Both the position numbers and the translations under genes were made by a program. From positions 62,001 through 126,000 of the forward strand of contig NZ_JACHOU010000011.1 of assembly GCF_014206975.1 (NCBI RefSeq): a stretch of DNA of 64,000 bases. The letters run 5' to 3'. Below, piece after piece: positions 19,543 through 28,796 of this stretch; within the stretch, counting starts at the first letter, position 1, and every line of letters starts with the position of its first letter. Source of the DNA: Aminobacter aganoensis (GTDB lineage Bacteria; Pseudomonadota; Alphaproteobacteria; Rhizobiales; Rhizobiaceae). The notes beneath the pieces are model-generated. The model saw nothing but the letters and a program-made list of their open reading frames with translations, ran no database searches and had not been told where the DNA came from.

Positions 19543-19689
19543 CGCAAAGCCGCGGAAGGCTCCGCCCTCACATTGAGAATTACGTTCCGCCAAGCGCCGC
19601 CCGCGCGGAATAGCCGCCCTTGCAAGACCCCTTTAAAGGGGATACCTCACCGAAAGATATGAAATACGGGAAGTCCCGGAGCCTGCCTC

Positions 19690-20028
19690 ATGACCTACGT
19701 CGTCACCGACAATTGCATCAAGTGCAAGTACACCGACTGCGTCGAGGTGTGTCCGGTCGACTGTTTCTATGAAGGCGAGAACATGCTCGTCATCCATCCC
19801 GACGAATGTATCGACTGCGGCGTCTGCGAGCCCGAGTGCCCGGCGGATGCGATCAAGCCCGACACCGAGCCGGGGCTCGACAAATGGCTGAAGATCAACA
19901 CCGAATACGCCAGCAAGTGGCCGAACCTGACCGTCAAGAAAGACGAGCTGCCCGAAGCCAAGGAATTCGACGGCGTTGAAGGCAAGTTCGAGCAATACTT
20001 CTCCGAGGCGCCCGGCGAAGGCAACTGA
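19690..20028 (+). CDS. fdxA: Seven-iron ferredoxin
   Basis: A 112-aa ferredoxin of the FdxA type. The N-terminal half holds the cluster ligands: [14 protein letters not shown] and [12 protein letters not shown], in the arrangement that binds one 3Fe-4S and one 4Fe-4S cluster. The C-terminal extension with an aromatic and acidic character ([13 protein letters not shown]) is typical of alphaproteobacterial FdxA. It sits between the S4 gene and carD, the same neighbours seen in other Rhizobiales, with a promoter likely in the 147 bp before it. Confidence 0.96.
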   Translation: MTYVVTDNCIKCKYTDCVEVCPVDCFYEGENMLVIHPDECIDCGVCEPECPADAIKPDTEPGLDKWLKINTEYASKWPNLTVKKDELPEAKEFDGVEGKFEQYFSEAPGEGN

Positions 20029-20383
20029 AAGCTGCCATACCAGCTCACTGCATCGTGGCTTTGCGCGTCGCCGGCTGCACTTGACGCCGTGCGCTCTTCG
20101 CGCATGCAGCAAAACCTTGATTCTTCCGACTTTTTGTGTTAGAGCTAGATCAACATGCCGATGACACAACGTCGATCTATGGCGCGAAGCCTAAATCACT
20201 GAAAGGTGACAGCCCCAATTCGGACCAGAGTAATCTGGGCCGGAGGCCGCTGCTTTAGCGGTTTACCGGTTCAAGCTCTCCCGGTTGGGGATCGATTGTC
20301 GTGCGGCACAAGGTCGCGTTTGCCGACCATCCTCGTTCAGCCGGCCTCGGCGGGCCGGTGTTACAAGAAGGAGTTCAGGGCGT
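20029..20383 (+). other. Long leader and promoter region of carD
   Basis: These 355 bp between fdxA and carD have no ORF I can support. Possible hairpins are CCGCTGCTTTAGCGG (near 20248) and CCGGC...GCCGG (near 20341-20357), close to the AAGGAG ribosome site at about 20367. A TTGATT promoter-like sequence lies near 20119. It may be a structured leader, but I recognise no known riboswitch. Confidence 0.45.
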
Positions 20384-20968
20384 ATGGCAACTTCCATCCC
20401 GCAGAAGAAATCCGCAGCGCGTCACGGTTTCAAGACCGGCGAGTACATTGTCTACCCGGCGCATGGCGTCGGCCAGATCGTCTCCATCGACGAGCAGGAA
20501 GTGGCGGGACACAAGCTTGAGCTGTTCGTGATCGATTTCCAGAAGGACAAGATGCGCCTGAAGGTGCCGGTCGCCAAGGCGACCTCGATCGGCATGCGCA
20601 AGCTCTCCGAGACCGACTATGTCGAGCGTGCCCTGAAGGTCGTGCAGGGCCGTGCCCGCGTCAAGCGCACTATGTGGTCGCGCCGCGCCCAGGAATACGA
20701 TGCGAAGATCAATTCGGGCGACCTGATCTCGATCTCGGAAGTCGTGCGCGATCTCTACCGTGCCGACAATCAGCCGGAGCAGTCCTATTCCGAGCGCCAG
20801 CTCTATGAAGCAGCGCTCGACCGCATGGCGCGCGAACTGGCAGCCGTCAACCGCCTGTCGGAAACCGAAGCCGTTCGCCTGATCGAGGCCAACCTCAACA
20901 AGGGTCCGAAGCGCGGCGCCAAGGCCGACAACGAGGAAGCCGACGCCGAGCAGGAAGAAGCAGCCTGA
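20384..20968 (+). CDS. carD: CarD-family RNA polymerase-binding regulator
   Basis: A 194-aa CarD/CdnL protein. The N-terminal RNA polymerase-interacting domain begins about residue 16 (FKTGEYIVYPAHGVGQI) and resembles the TRCF module that binds the beta subunit; the C-terminal helical domain (TMWSRRAQEYDAKI, ISEVVRDLY) would contact DNA at the upstream edge of the bubble. The protein stabilises open complexes, especially at rRNA promoters, in relatives. The tail is acidic and disordered. The start is fixed by AAGGAG 11 nt upstream. A strong terminator follows. Confidence 0.95.
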   Translation: MATSIPQKKSAARHGFKTGEYIVYPAHGVGQIVSIDEQEVAGHKLELFVIDFQKDKMRLKVPVAKATSIGMRKLSETDYVERALKVVQGRARVKRTMWSRRAQEYDAKINSGDLISISEVVRDLYRADNQPEQSYSERQLYEAALDRMARELAAVNRLSETEAVRLIEANLNKGPKRGAKADNEEADAEQEEAA

Positions 20969-20992
20969 TCTGGCATGCCTTCGAGAACTACG

Positions 20993-21020
20993 AAAAACCC
21001 GGCCACTGGCCGGGTTTTTT
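20993..21020 (+). terminator. Intrinsic terminator after carD
   Basis: Stem AAAAACCCGGCC pairs with GGCCGGGTTTTT over an ACT loop, with T6. It also faces the converging ABC transporter operon and could work in both directions. Confidence 0.92.
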
Positions 21021-21042
21021 GTTTCAGGCGGGTGAAGTCACG

Positions 21043-21816
21043 TCAGCCTTCGCCGCCTTTGCCGTGCTCGTGCTGATGCGTGATCGTCGCGATGAAGCGC
21101 TTGGTGCGCTGGTGCGTCGGATTGCCGAACACTTCGCTCGCAGGGCCCTTCTCGACCACCGTTCCGGCCTCGAGGAACACCACCTCGTGGGCGATCTTCG
21201 AGGCCAGGCGCAGGTCGTGTGTCGCAATCACCATGGTCGTGCCTTCGCGCGCCAGCTGGCCAAGCACGTCGACCACCTCCTGGGCGAGTTCCGGATCTAG
21301 TGCCGAGGTCGGCTCGTCGCACAGCAGCACCTTTGGTGACGGCGCCAACGCGCGTGCTATTGCCACGCGCTGCTGCTGGCCGCCGGACAGCGTTGCGGGC
21401 CAGGCATCGACCTTGTGCGCCATGCCGACCTTCTCGAGCAAGGCGAGGGCACGTTCGCGGGCCTTGGCCTCCGGCCATTTCAGCACGGTCACCAGCCCTT
21501 CCATGACGTTTTCGATCGCCGTGCGATGCGGGAACAGCTGGAAGTTCTGGAACACCATGCCGGTCTGGCGCCGCAACTGCTGGATGGCCCGTGTCGGAAC
21601 CTTGACGTCGGGCTTGAATTCGATGGCGTCGTCGCCGACACGCACCGTACCCGAGGTCGGGACCTCCAGCAGATTGATGCAGCGCAAGAGCGTGCTCTTG
21701 CCGCCGCCCGAGGGGCCGACGAGCGCGGTGACGCTGCCTTCCTGGATGTCGACCGAGACGTCCTTGATAACGGTGTTGTCGCCGAATTGCTTGACGATGT
21801 GCGACAGCCCGATCAT
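21043..21816 (-). CDS. Polar amino-acid ABC transporter, ATP-binding protein
   Basis: A 257-aa ATPase of the GlnQ/HisP type. Walker A is GPSGGGKST, the Q-loop is in MVFQNFQLFPH, the signature is LSGGQQQR, Walker B is LLCDEP and the switch is His in ATHD. The last residues are His- and Gly-rich (HQHEHGKGGEG), which is unusual but short. Its start overlaps the permease stop by 4 bp, showing translational coupling. It forms the import system with the permease and the binding protein to its right. Confidence 0.95.
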   Translation of the reverse strand: MIGLSHIVKQFGDNTVIKDVSVDIQEGSVTALVGPSGGGKSTLLRCINLLEVPTSGTVRVGDDAIEFKPDVKVPTRAIQQLRRQTGMVFQNFQLFPHRTAIENVMEGLVTVLKWPEAKARERALALLEKVGMAHKVDAWPATLSGGQQQRVAIARALAPSPKVLLCDEPTSALDPELAQEVVDVLGQLAREGTTMVIATHDLRLASKIAHEVVFLEAGTVVEKGPASEVFGNPTHQRTKRFIATITHQHEHGKGGEG

Positions 21817-22493
21817 GTCCGCGCCTCCAGGAAGCCGCCATATCTGTTGAGCCGCTTTTCGAGCCGGACCTGAAGCGAGGACAGAACCGAGCTCATGGCG
21901 AGATAGAGTATCGCGGCCTCGACATAGAGGATCAGCGGCTCATAGGTGGTGGCGACGATGCGTTGCGCCGCCTGGAACATCTCCGGCACGGTGATGGCAG
22001 CGGCCAGCGAGGTGTCCTTGACCAGCGAGATGAAGGTATTGGACAGCGGCGGCACCGCCACGCGCGCGGCCTGCGGCAGGATCGTCCGGCGCATTGCCTG
22101 GCTCCAGGTCATGCCGATCGAATAGGCGGCCTCCCATTGCCCCTTGGCGACCGAGCTGATGGCAGCGCGGATGATCTCGGAGGAATAGGCGCCGACATTG
22201 AGCGTGAAGCCGATCAGTGCCGCCGGAAAGGCGTCGAGCACGATGCCGACGCTGGGCAGGCCGTAGAAGATCAGGAACAATTGCACCAGCAGCGGCGTGC
22301 CGCGGATGATCCAGACGTAGAAGCGCACGATCGCCGACAGCCAGGCCGGCCCGAACAGGCGGGCAAGGGCGGCGCCGAGGCCAACCGCCAGGCCAAAGGC
22401 GAAGGAGAGAAGCGTCAGCGGCGCGGTGAAAATGAGTGCGGCCCACAACAGGGGGCCGAGCGAGTCCAGCATCAGTTGCAGCCAGTGTGGCAA
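21813..22493 (-). CDS. Polar amino-acid ABC transporter, permease
   Basis: A 226-aa inner-membrane permease of the HisMQ type with about five membrane helices. The coupling loop motif is near EIIRAAISSVAKGQWEAA (EAA loop), which docks on the ATPase. It begins MPHWLQLMLDSLG. Only one permease gene is present, so a homodimer is expected, as in cystine and glutamine importers. A stem-loop separates it from the binding-protein gene upstream. Confidence 0.94.
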   Translation of the reverse strand: MPHWLQLMLDSLGPLLWAALIFTAPLTLLSFAFGLAVGLGAALARLFGPAWLSAIVRFYVWIIRGTPLLVQLFLIFYGLPSVGIVLDAFPAALIGFTLNVGAYSSEIIRAAISSVAKGQWEAAYSIGMTWSQAMRRTILPQAARVAVPPLSNTFISLVKDTSLAAAITVPEMFQAAQRIVATTYEPLILYVEAAILYLAMSSVLSSLQVRLEKRLNRYGGFLEART

Positions 22494-22522
22494 GATGAAC
22501 GCTCCCTCCCCACAACAAACGA

Positions 22523-22549
22523 GCCCGGAAAATCGCAGATTTTCCGGGC
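22523..22549 (-). terminator. Stem-loop between binding-protein and permease genes
   Basis: A perfect 12-bp stem GCCCGGAAAATC/GATTTTCCGGGC with a GCA loop and no good T run after it on the minus strand. Such hairpins commonly stabilise the binding-protein mRNA and lower expression of the downstream transporter genes. Confidence 0.65.
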
Positions 22550-22625
22550 AAGTTCATGGGAAAAATGAGAGGTGGAAAAATCATGCCCATCGACCGCGGG
22601 TCAGCGCAGCCGATGGGCGATGCGG

Positions 22626-23399
22626 TTACTGGGAGACGTCGGCGCCGAAGTAGGTTTCGGAGATCTTCTTGTAGGTGCCATCGGCCTTGATCTCGGCCAG
22701 TGCCTTGTTGATCGCTTCGACCAGTTCCGGCTCGCCCTTGCGCACGATGACGCCGGAGAAGTCGGCCTTTTCTTCCTCGGCGACGATCTTCACGTCGGCG
22801 TCGGGCTTGTTCTTCTTGAAGTCGTAGAACGACAGGCTGTCATTGATGGTGGCGTCGGCGCGGCCGTTCAGCACCAGCTGGATCGACTGGTCGAAGCCAT
22901 CGGTGCCGACGAGTTCGGCGCCATTGGCCTCGGCGATCTTGCCGAAATTGCTGGTCAGCGACTGGGCCGACTTCTTGCCCTTGAGGTCGGCGAAACCCTT
23001 GATGTCCTCGTTCTTGCCGCTGACGATGAGCACGGCCTTGGAGGCGATGTAGGGTTCGGAGAAGTCGTACTTGGCCTTGCGCGCCTCGGTGATGCCGACC
23101 TGGTTGATGACGGCGTCATAACGCTTGGCGTCGATGCCGGCGATCAGACCGTCCCACTTGCCTTCGAGGAATTCGGCCTTGACGCCGAGGCGCTTGGCGA
23201 TCTCCTTGCCGATCTCGACGTCGAAGCCGACCAGGGCGCCCGAGGCGTCGTGATAGGTGAAAGGCGCATAGGTGCCTTCGGTGCCGATCTTGAACACGCC
23301 GGCAGCTTTGATCTCATTGAGGTTCTCGCCGGCGTGGCCAGCGCCCACGGCTGCGATCTGGAGCGTTGCGACAACGGCCAGCGATTTCAACCAGTTCAT
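22626..23399 (-). CDS. Amino-acid (probably cystine) ABC transporter, substrate-binding protein
   Basis: A 257-aa periplasmic binding protein. From the Met at 23399 a signal peptide runs to about GHA (residue 22). The mature part is a family 3 solute-binding fold: EGTYAPFTYHD, LVGFDVEIGKEIAKRLG, FLEGKWDGLIAGIDAKRYD and KYDFSEPYI. This wording is closest to FliY/TcyA-type cystine binders rather than glutamine or arginine binders, so cystine is my best guess. The upstream frame to 23459 is not needed. It is the first gene of the three-gene operon and is divergent from rpoH2. Confidence 0.88.
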   Translation of the reverse strand: MNWLKSLAVVATLQIAAVGAGHAGENLNEIKAAGVFKIGTEGTYAPFTYHDASGALVGFDVEIGKEIAKRLGVKAEFLEGKWDGLIAGIDAKRYDAVINQVGITEARKAKYDFSEPYIASKAVLIVSGKNEDIKGFADLKGKKSAQSLTSNFGKIAEANGAELVGTDGFDQSIQLVLNGRADATINDSLSFYDFKKNKPDADVKIVAEEEKADFSGVIVRKGEPELVEAINKALAEIKADGTYKKISETYFGADVSQ

Positions 23400-23557
23400 T
23401 TCATGCGATCCCGATCTTGGGCCGGCGACGATGGCCGGCGAAGTTGTGATTGGGTCCAATCTCGCAGATGCCGGCGCTCAAGATAAGGAATGAAATTTCA
23501 ATTATCGATCAATCTCGGAATCTGAATCTACACGCCTGCCTCAAGCCGGGTCGTCGC

Positions 23558-23582
23558 GGAACATTGTCCGGCATCTTGCGTT
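23558..23582 (+). promoter_or_regulatory. EcfG/RpoE2-type promoter of rpoH2
   Basis: GGAAC at 23558-23562, a 16-nt spacer, then CGTT at 23579-23582. This is the consensus of the general stress sigma factor EcfG/RpoE2 of alphaproteobacteria. It lies 68 bp upstream of the rpoH2 start, and rpoH2 is a known RpoE2 target in Sinorhizobium meliloti. Confidence 0.75.
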
Positions 23583-23649
23583 AATGACCTTGCGGGGCAG
23601 CATCCGCATTCACGGTGCGCCCGGCTTGCTCACGAACAAGGGGCGAAGC

Positions 23650-24519
23650 ATGTATATGGATCGGGCAGGCCTTGCCGGCGAGCAGATGATGCTGAGGGCG
23701 GCGTCGCGCGCACCATACCTGGAGCGCGGCGAAGAGCTGGAACTGGCGATCCGCTGGAAAGAGCAGCACGACCAGGATGCGTTGAACCGCATCACCACCG
23801 CCCACATGCGTCTCGTCATCGCCATGGCGGTCAAATTCCGGCGCTATGGGCTGCCGATGGGCGATCTCATCCAGGAAGGTCATGTCGGGCTGCTCGAGGC
23901 TGCCGCGCGCTTCGATCCGCTGCGTGAAGTGCGCTTTTCGACCTATGCCAGCTGGTGGATTCGCGCATCGATGCAGGACTACATCCTGCGCAACTGGTCA
24001 ATCGTCAGGGGCGGCACGAGTTCGGCCCAGAAATCGCTTTTCTTCAACCTGCGCCGCATGCGCGCCCGTCTTGCGCAGGGCGGCGGCCCGCTCGGCAACA
24101 GTTCGGCATACCAGGAAATCTCCCTCGCGCTCGGCGTGTCGGAGGCGGACGTGGCGATGATGGACATGCGCCTTTCGGTGCCCGACACGTCGCTCAACGC
24201 GCCGCTGAGCGACGATGGCGATGGCGGCGAGCGCATGGATCTTTTGGTCTCCGACGATCCGTTGCCGGATGAACTCGTCGGCGATGCGATTGACATCGAA
24301 CGGCGCTCTGGCTGGCTGCACGATGCGCTCGGGGTGCTCAACGCGCGCGAACTTCAGATCATCGAGGAGCGCCGGCTGAGCGAGGAGGGCGCCACGCTGG
24401 AAGAGCTGGGCACGTCGCTCGGCATCTCCAAGGAGCGGGTCCGGCAGATCGAAACCCGCGCCATGGAAAAGCTGAAGTCGGCCTTGGTGCGTCAGAACTC
24501 GGCGTTTCTGGCCGCCTAG
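23650..24519 (+). CDS. rpoH2: RNA polymerase sigma-32 family factor, RpoH2 type
   Basis: A 289-aa sigma-70 family factor. Region 2 has AHMRLVIAMAVKFRRYGLP, DLIQEGHVGLLEAA and the DNA-melting FSTYASWWIRASMQDYI; the RpoH box QKSLFFNLR is present; region 4 ends with a helix-turn-helix (TLEELGTSLGISKERVRQI). Sequence details such as NWSIVRGGTSSAQKS, and the stress-type promoter, point to the second rhizobial RpoH rather than the main heat-shock RpoH1. The start at 23650 follows AGGGGCG; the longer frame from 23584 overlaps the promoter. Confidence 0.92.
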   Translation: MYMDRAGLAGEQMMLRAASRAPYLERGEELELAIRWKEQHDQDALNRITTAHMRLVIAMAVKFRRYGLPMGDLIQEGHVGLLEAAARFDPLREVRFSTYASWWIRASMQDYILRNWSIVRGGTSSAQKSLFFNLRRMRARLAQGGGPLGNSSAYQEISLALGVSEADVAMMDMRLSVPDTSLNAPLSDDGDGGERMDLLVSDDPLPDELVGDAIDIERRSGWLHDALGVLNARELQIIEERRLSEEGATLEELGTSLGISKERVRQIETRAMEKLKSALVRQNSAFLAA

Positions 24520-24550
24520 AGCTTTTCTTCTTTGGAATTGCCCCGGGCGA

Positions 24551-26128
24551 CTACCGGTCGGTGACGATCTTGACCTTGTCGCCGGCCGAAACGGTGGCAC
24601 CGGGGGCAAGGGCGTTCAGCACCCTGAACAGATCGAGCTTGCGGTCGACGCCAACCATGCTGGCGGCGAGCGAACCCATGTTCTGGCCTGCTTGCACGGT
24701 GACGACGCGGATGCGCAGCGGTTTGAGCGAAGCCTTTTCCGCCGCGGTCATGACGTGGAAGCTGGAGCTCACCGAGCGGGCGACCGTATCGAGGTTGGAG
24801 CTGGCTGTCGGTGCGGCCGTCAGCAGGCGGTAGACCTGTGCGCCGGCGCGGATCACCATGATGTCGAATTGCCAGCCTTCGGCGCTTGCGCGGGCAAAGG
24901 CTGCCTCGTTGCCGTTGATCGTCTCCGAGCGGACGCTTGCCGGATCTAGCCCGGCAACCCAGCCGCTCTTGACGTAGTCGGGCAGCGACAGCTTGCCGTC
25001 GATGGTTACGCCGTCGAAGCGGATGGCCATGTTGCCCGGACCCGTCGCGGTCACTGCGGCGGCTGTGTTGTCGATGATGAAGCCCTGCGGCACCGAGAAC
25101 GAGATGCCGAGCTTGGGATGTAGGAAGGTGGTGCCGCGGACGTAGCCTTCGTCGGGTGTGTCGCCGAACAGAAGCCCGTCGATGCCGGCGAGGAAGGAAT
25201 CGCGGTCGCGCTTGCCGATGCCGGGCGCGCCGAACTGGCGGGCGTGGCGCTGGGCAAGGTCGATGCGCTGCGGCGCGTTGGGATGGCTGGCGAGGAAGTC
25301 GAGGCTGGCGTCGGTGGCGCCGCTGACCGCGCGCAGGTCGCTATAGGCGGCCATCGACTGCAGGAAGCGGCCCGCGGCGAAGGGATCATAGCCCGACTGG
25401 CCGCTCATCTTGATGCCGATTCCGTCGGCCTCGAGCTCCTGGTTGCGCGAGAACTGGGCAAGGCGCAGCTTGCCGCGGATCAGGGCCGCCTTGGCTGTCG
25501 GGCTTTCGCCGAGCACGTCGGTGACGACCTTCGTCGCCAGCACTTCCTCGGCTTCCTTCTGCTGGCGCTGGACGCCATGGTTGGCGGTGACGTGGCCCAT
25601 CTCGTGCGAGATGACGGCGGCCAGTTCGGCCGAATCGTTGGCCAGCGCCAGAAGTCCGCGCGTCACGTAGAGATAGCCGCCCGGCAGCGCGAAGGCATTG
25701 ACGTTGGGCGAATTGAGGATGGTGATGCGATAGGTCTGGTTCGGGTTGGCCGACACCGTGGTCAGGCTGCCGACGACCTTGGCCACCATACGCTCCAGCT
25801 TGGGGTCGGAGTATTCGCCGCCATAGGTCGCGAGGATGCGCGGGTGCTGGGCCTTGGCGATCTCGGCGAGCTTGTCGTTGCGCGAGACGTTGTCGACCGT
25901 CACCGGATTGTTGGACGGCTGGAAACCGGATTCGCGGACATCCGAAGAGTTGAGCACCTGGCAACCGGCGACAAGCGCCGACAGCGCCACGGCGACTGCA
26001 AGTCGCGCGCAGCGTGGCGTTATCGTCCCGGTCAGTCCGTCGCGGCAGATGGGCAGAGCTCGCGTCCTTTCAAATTCAACAAATGCGGGCGAAGCAGATG
26101 CCGGCCCGCATCGTGTGGACGTAGCCAC
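24551..26128 (-). CDS. M48 metalloprotease lipoprotein with LysM-like C-terminus
   Basis: Predicted zinc endopeptidase of the BepA/LoiP type that cleaves misfolded outer-membrane proteins. Numbered from the GTG at 26128, a hydrophobic stretch ends in the lipobox LVAGC with Cys56. The zinc site is HEMGH (His175, Glu176, His179) with Glu231 in ELEADG. Residues about 320-460 form a domain found in rhizobial relatives, and the last 50 residues (VTVQAGQNMGSLA to GDKVKIV) look like a LysM fold for peptidoglycan. The true start is unclear, because 30 residues before the signal peptide look excessive; an internal non-ATG start near residue 30 is possible. Confidence 0.87.
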   Translation of the reverse strand: MATSTRCGPASASPAFVEFERTRALPICRDGLTGTITPRCARLAVAVALSALVAGCQVLNSSDVRESGFQPSNNPVTVDNVSRNDKLAEIAKAQHPRILATYGGEYSDPKLERMVAKVVGSLTTVSANPNQTYRITILNSPNVNAFALPGGYLYVTRGLLALANDSAELAAVISHEMGHVTANHGVQRQQKEAEEVLATKVVTDVLGESPTAKAALIRGKLRLAQFSRNQELEADGIGIKMSGQSGYDPFAAGRFLQSMAAYSDLRAVSGATDASLDFLASHPNAPQRIDLAQRHARQFGAPGIGKRDRDSFLAGIDGLLFGDTPDEGYVRGTTFLHPKLGISFSVPQGFIIDNTAAAVTATGPGNMAIRFDGVTIDGKLSLPDYVKSGWVAGLDPASVRSETINGNEAAFARASAEGWQFDIMVIRAGAQVYRLLTAAPTASSNLDTVARSVSSSFHVMTAAEKASLKPLRIRVVTVQAGQNMGSLAASMVGVDRKLDLFRVLNALAPGATVSAGDKVKIVTDR

Positions 26129-26220
26129 ACTCGCCTTGCCGACACAATAAGGCCGCCGCCGCGAATATGGCGATTTGGCTGTAAATTATGTCCGCTTCCG
26201 GGCAACGCGGCGTGAACGTG

Positions 26221-26940
26221 TCACTGCCGTTCATTGCCGATATAGTGTCTGAAGGCTTCAGGTCCAGAACTCTTAAAGAAATCCGCAGTCTTTCCTGCCG
26301 CCGCGACCCTTCCACCTTCGACGAAAACCATGTTTTCAGCGAGTTTTCGCGCATCTTCGGGTTGGTGTGTCACGAAAAGCACGGTCATGCCGCGTTCTGC
26401 TTGGACGCTGGCCAAAAGCTCCAGCATGTCGTCGCGCAAGGCTGGTCCAAGCGAGGCAAAGGGTTCATCCAGCAGGAGAATCGGGCGGTCGCGCACAAGA
26501 ACCCGTGCCAGGGCGACGCGCTGGCGTTCGCCACCCGACAGTTCGCGGGGCAGGCGATGCTCCATGCCCGCCAGCCCGACGCGCGCCAGGGCCGTTGCCA
26601 CATCCTGCTTGTCCGTCGCGCTGAGGCGCAAGGCAGGCGAGCGCCCGAGCCCGACATTGCTGGCGATGTCGAGGTGGGCGAAGAGGTTGTTCTCCTGGAA
26701 CACCATCGACACAGGCCTGTCGGCTGGTGGCGCCGACGTCACATCCATGTCGCCGATCAGCACCTGGCCCTCGCGTGGTGTCTCGAAGCCGGCGACGAGG
26801 TTGAGCAATGTCGACTTGCCGGCGCCGCTCGGCCCCATGATGGCAGTGATCTCGCCGGGCGCGAACGTCACGTCGAAGCGCACCATGGTGTCGGCATAGC
26901 TGAACACCAGCTGGTCGAGGTGCACGGCCGCACTGGTCAT
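26221..26940 (-). CDS. thiQ: Thiamine ABC transporter, ATP-binding protein
   Basis: A 239-aa ATPase. Walker A is GPSGAGKST, the Q-loop is in [11 protein letters not shown], the signature is LSGGERQR and Walker B is LLLDEP. The ENNLFAHL wording is characteristic of ThiQ. The start at 26940 overlaps the thiP stop by 4 bp (ATGA). The gene ends the operon thiB-thiP-thiQ under a TPP riboswitch. Confidence 0.95.
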   Translation of the reverse strand: MTSAAVHLDQLVFSYADTMVRFDVTFAPGEITAIMGPSGAGKSTLLNLVAGFETPREGQVLIGDMDVTSAPPADRPVSMVFQENNLFAHLDIASNVGLGRSPALRLSATDKQDVATALARVGLAGMEHRLPRELSGGERQRVALARVLVRDRPILLLDEPFASLGPALRDDMLELLASVQAERGMTVLFVTHQPEDARKLAENMVFVEGGRVAAAGKTADFFKSSGPEAFRHYIGNERQ

Positions 26941-28550
26941 CTGGGTGTCTCCTTGCCGAGGCGGTCGGCCAGCATCATCAAGGCCAGGCACAACAGTCCG
27001 AGCATCAGTGCCAGGCCGGCCGCGTCGTCGGTGCGATAGCTGCCCATGCGGGCGAGCAGAAGATAGGGCAGCGTCTGCACGGCGTCGCTGCCGAAAAGGG
27101 CGATGACACCGAGGTCGCCGAGCGACAGCGCCATGGCAAAGGCGAACGCGGTGGCCAGCGGACGCCGGAGCACCGGCCAGTCGATCAGCCGCAGCCGGTT
27201 CCAGCCGGATATGCCAAGCTGGGCGCAAAGCCGCTCGTGGCGTTCGCTCGCCGCATCATGGGCGGGGCGAATGGCGCGGACGGCAAACGGCATCGCCATC
27301 ACTGCATTGACCGCCACCACCATGAAGGGGGCCAGCGCGAAGACGTCGACCGACTGCCGCACCAACACGAACCAGCCGGCGCCGATGACGATCGGCGGCA
27401 CCACCAGCACGAAGCCGGCGCCGGTGTCGGTGAAGCGTTCGAGGATCGTCTTCTTCCGGCTGTTGCGGACTGTGGCCAGCGCCCGGCGTGCCGTTACCAA
27501 CGCCAGGGCCAGTATCGCCGCAAGCGTCGCCGACAGTGTCGCCAGGATGATGCTGGTCAGCGTCGCGCGCTGGACGGAAGTCTCTCCGGCCAGCCGGCCG
27601 AGATCAGCCTTGAGCCCGGCGGCAACGGTCGCCAGCATCGGCCCGCCGACGAAGGCGAGAGCCAGGAGGATAGCCGCTGCATTGAAGGTCGCCTCGCCGG
27701 CTTTCGCCTGAATGAAGTTGCGCCGTGCCACCGGCAGGTTGGCGTCGCCGGTCGTGTTGGCGCCGAGCCGCATCAGGGCCAGGACGACGATTGCTGTCAG
27801 CGCGATCTGCAACACGGTGAGTGCAACTGCCCGGGCAGGGTCGAAATCGAAGCGCAGCGCCTGGTAGATCGCCACTTCCAGCGTGGTTGCAGCCGGTCCG
27901 CCGCCGAGTGTCAGGACGATGGTGAAGGAAGTGATGCACAGCATGAACACCAGCCCGGCGATGCCGGGCAGGGCTGCGCGCAGCGCAGGCCATTCGATCA
28001 GGCGGAAGCTTGACCGCGCGCCCATGCCGAGCTGGCTCGCCAGGCGCCACTGGTCGGCTGGCACCGTCTGCAGGGCCTCGAGCATCAGGCGTGTCGCCAG
28101 CGGCAGGTTGAAGAAGACGTGGGCGACCAGAATGCCCGACAGGCCATAGATGCCGGGCCATGTGCCGCCGGTCAGCGCCGTCAGCGGTTCGGCGAAATAG
28201 CCGGCACGGCCGTAGAGCGACAGGATGCCGAGGGCCGCGACGATCGCCGGCAACGCCAGCGGCACGGCAAACAGGCGCAGGATCAGACCGCGGCCGGGAA
28301 ACTCAGGATGCCGGGACAGGGCACGCGCGACGAGGATCGCAGGCGCAACCGACAGCAAGGTCGACAACATCGCCTGCCACAGCGTGAAGCGCGCGACCCG
28401 CAGAAGGTAGGGATCGATGGCGGCAAGGGCGCCTTCAGGATTGCGCCAGGCCTCGATGCCGAGCCCGACGAAGGCGCCGCCGACCAGGATGCCGATCGCC
28501 GCCAGCGCGATGACGCCGGCGGCAATGCGGGGGTCGCGAGCTAGTGGCAT
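26937..28550 (-). CDS. thiP: Thiamine ABC transporter, permease
   Basis: A 537-aa membrane protein with two fused permease halves, as is typical for ThiP, and about twelve helices. Two coupling loops carry EAA-type motifs ([19 protein letters not shown] in the first half; [16 protein letters not shown] in the second). I start at the Met at 28550 ([12 protein letters not shown]); an upstream extension to 28673 would run into the intergenic repeat and has no family likeness. It lies 246 bp after thiB, the gap being filled by an inverted-repeat element. Confidence 0.94.
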   Translation of the reverse strand: MPLARDPRIAAGVIALAAIGILVGGAFVGLGIEAWRNPEGALAAIDPYLLRVARFTLWQAMLSTLLSVAPAILVARALSRHPEFPGRGLILRLFAVPLALPAIVAALGILSLYGRAGYFAEPLTALTGGTWPGIYGLSGILVAHVFFNLPLATRLMLEALQTVPADQWRLASQLGMGARSSFRLIEWPALRAALPGIAGLVFMLCITSFTIVLTLGGGPAATTLEVAIYQALRFDFDPARAVALTVLQIALTAIVVLALMRLGANTTGDANLPVARRNFIQAKAGEATFNAAAILLALAFVGGPMLATVAAGLKADLGRLAGETSVQRATLTSIILATLSATLAAILALALVTARRALATVRNSRKKTILERFTDTGAGFVLVVPPIVIGAGWFVLVRQSVDVFALAPFMVVAVNAVMAMPFAVRAIRPAHDAASERHERLCAQLGISGWNRLRLIDWPVLRRPLATAFAFAMALSLGDLGVIALFGSDAVQTLPYLLLARMGSYRTDDAAGLALMLGLLCLALMMLADRLGKETPR

Positions 28551-28605
28551 GATGTGCCGAACGCTGCAGGACGTAGATCGTGAGGTCGATCGGGGTAGCA
28601 ATCTT

Positions 28606-28771
28606 TCGCACCCCCCTCTGGCCTGCCGGCCATCTCCCCCGCAAGGGGGGAGATCGGCAGCTTGGACGCCCATCCACCACCGACAACTTCTTGGATTGGC
28701 GATGGCCGTGCCACAGCCAATCTCCCCCCTTGCGGGGGAGATGGCCGGCAGGCCGGAGGGGGGTATTCAAG
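28606..28771. repeat. Intergenic inverted-repeat element between thiB and thiP
   Basis: Two units of about 50 bp in inverted orientation. The left arm (from about 28607) and the reverse complement of the right arm (to about 28768) share the string CCTGCCGGCCATCTCCCCC, and each arm has its own inner hairpin of C5/G5-6 runs. The centre of about 65 bp is not repeated. Elements with this wording are, to my knowledge, common between Mesorhizobium genes. In the thi mRNA it would form a very large hairpin. Confidence 0.8.
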
Positions 28772-28796
28772 CAGATCCATCACAAGTCGACAGTGC

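Noticed and set aside
21043-23399. Glutamine or arginine importer
   Set aside because: The binding protein text (FLEGKWDGLIAGIDAKRYD) is nearer cystine binders; the substrate is still only a best guess.
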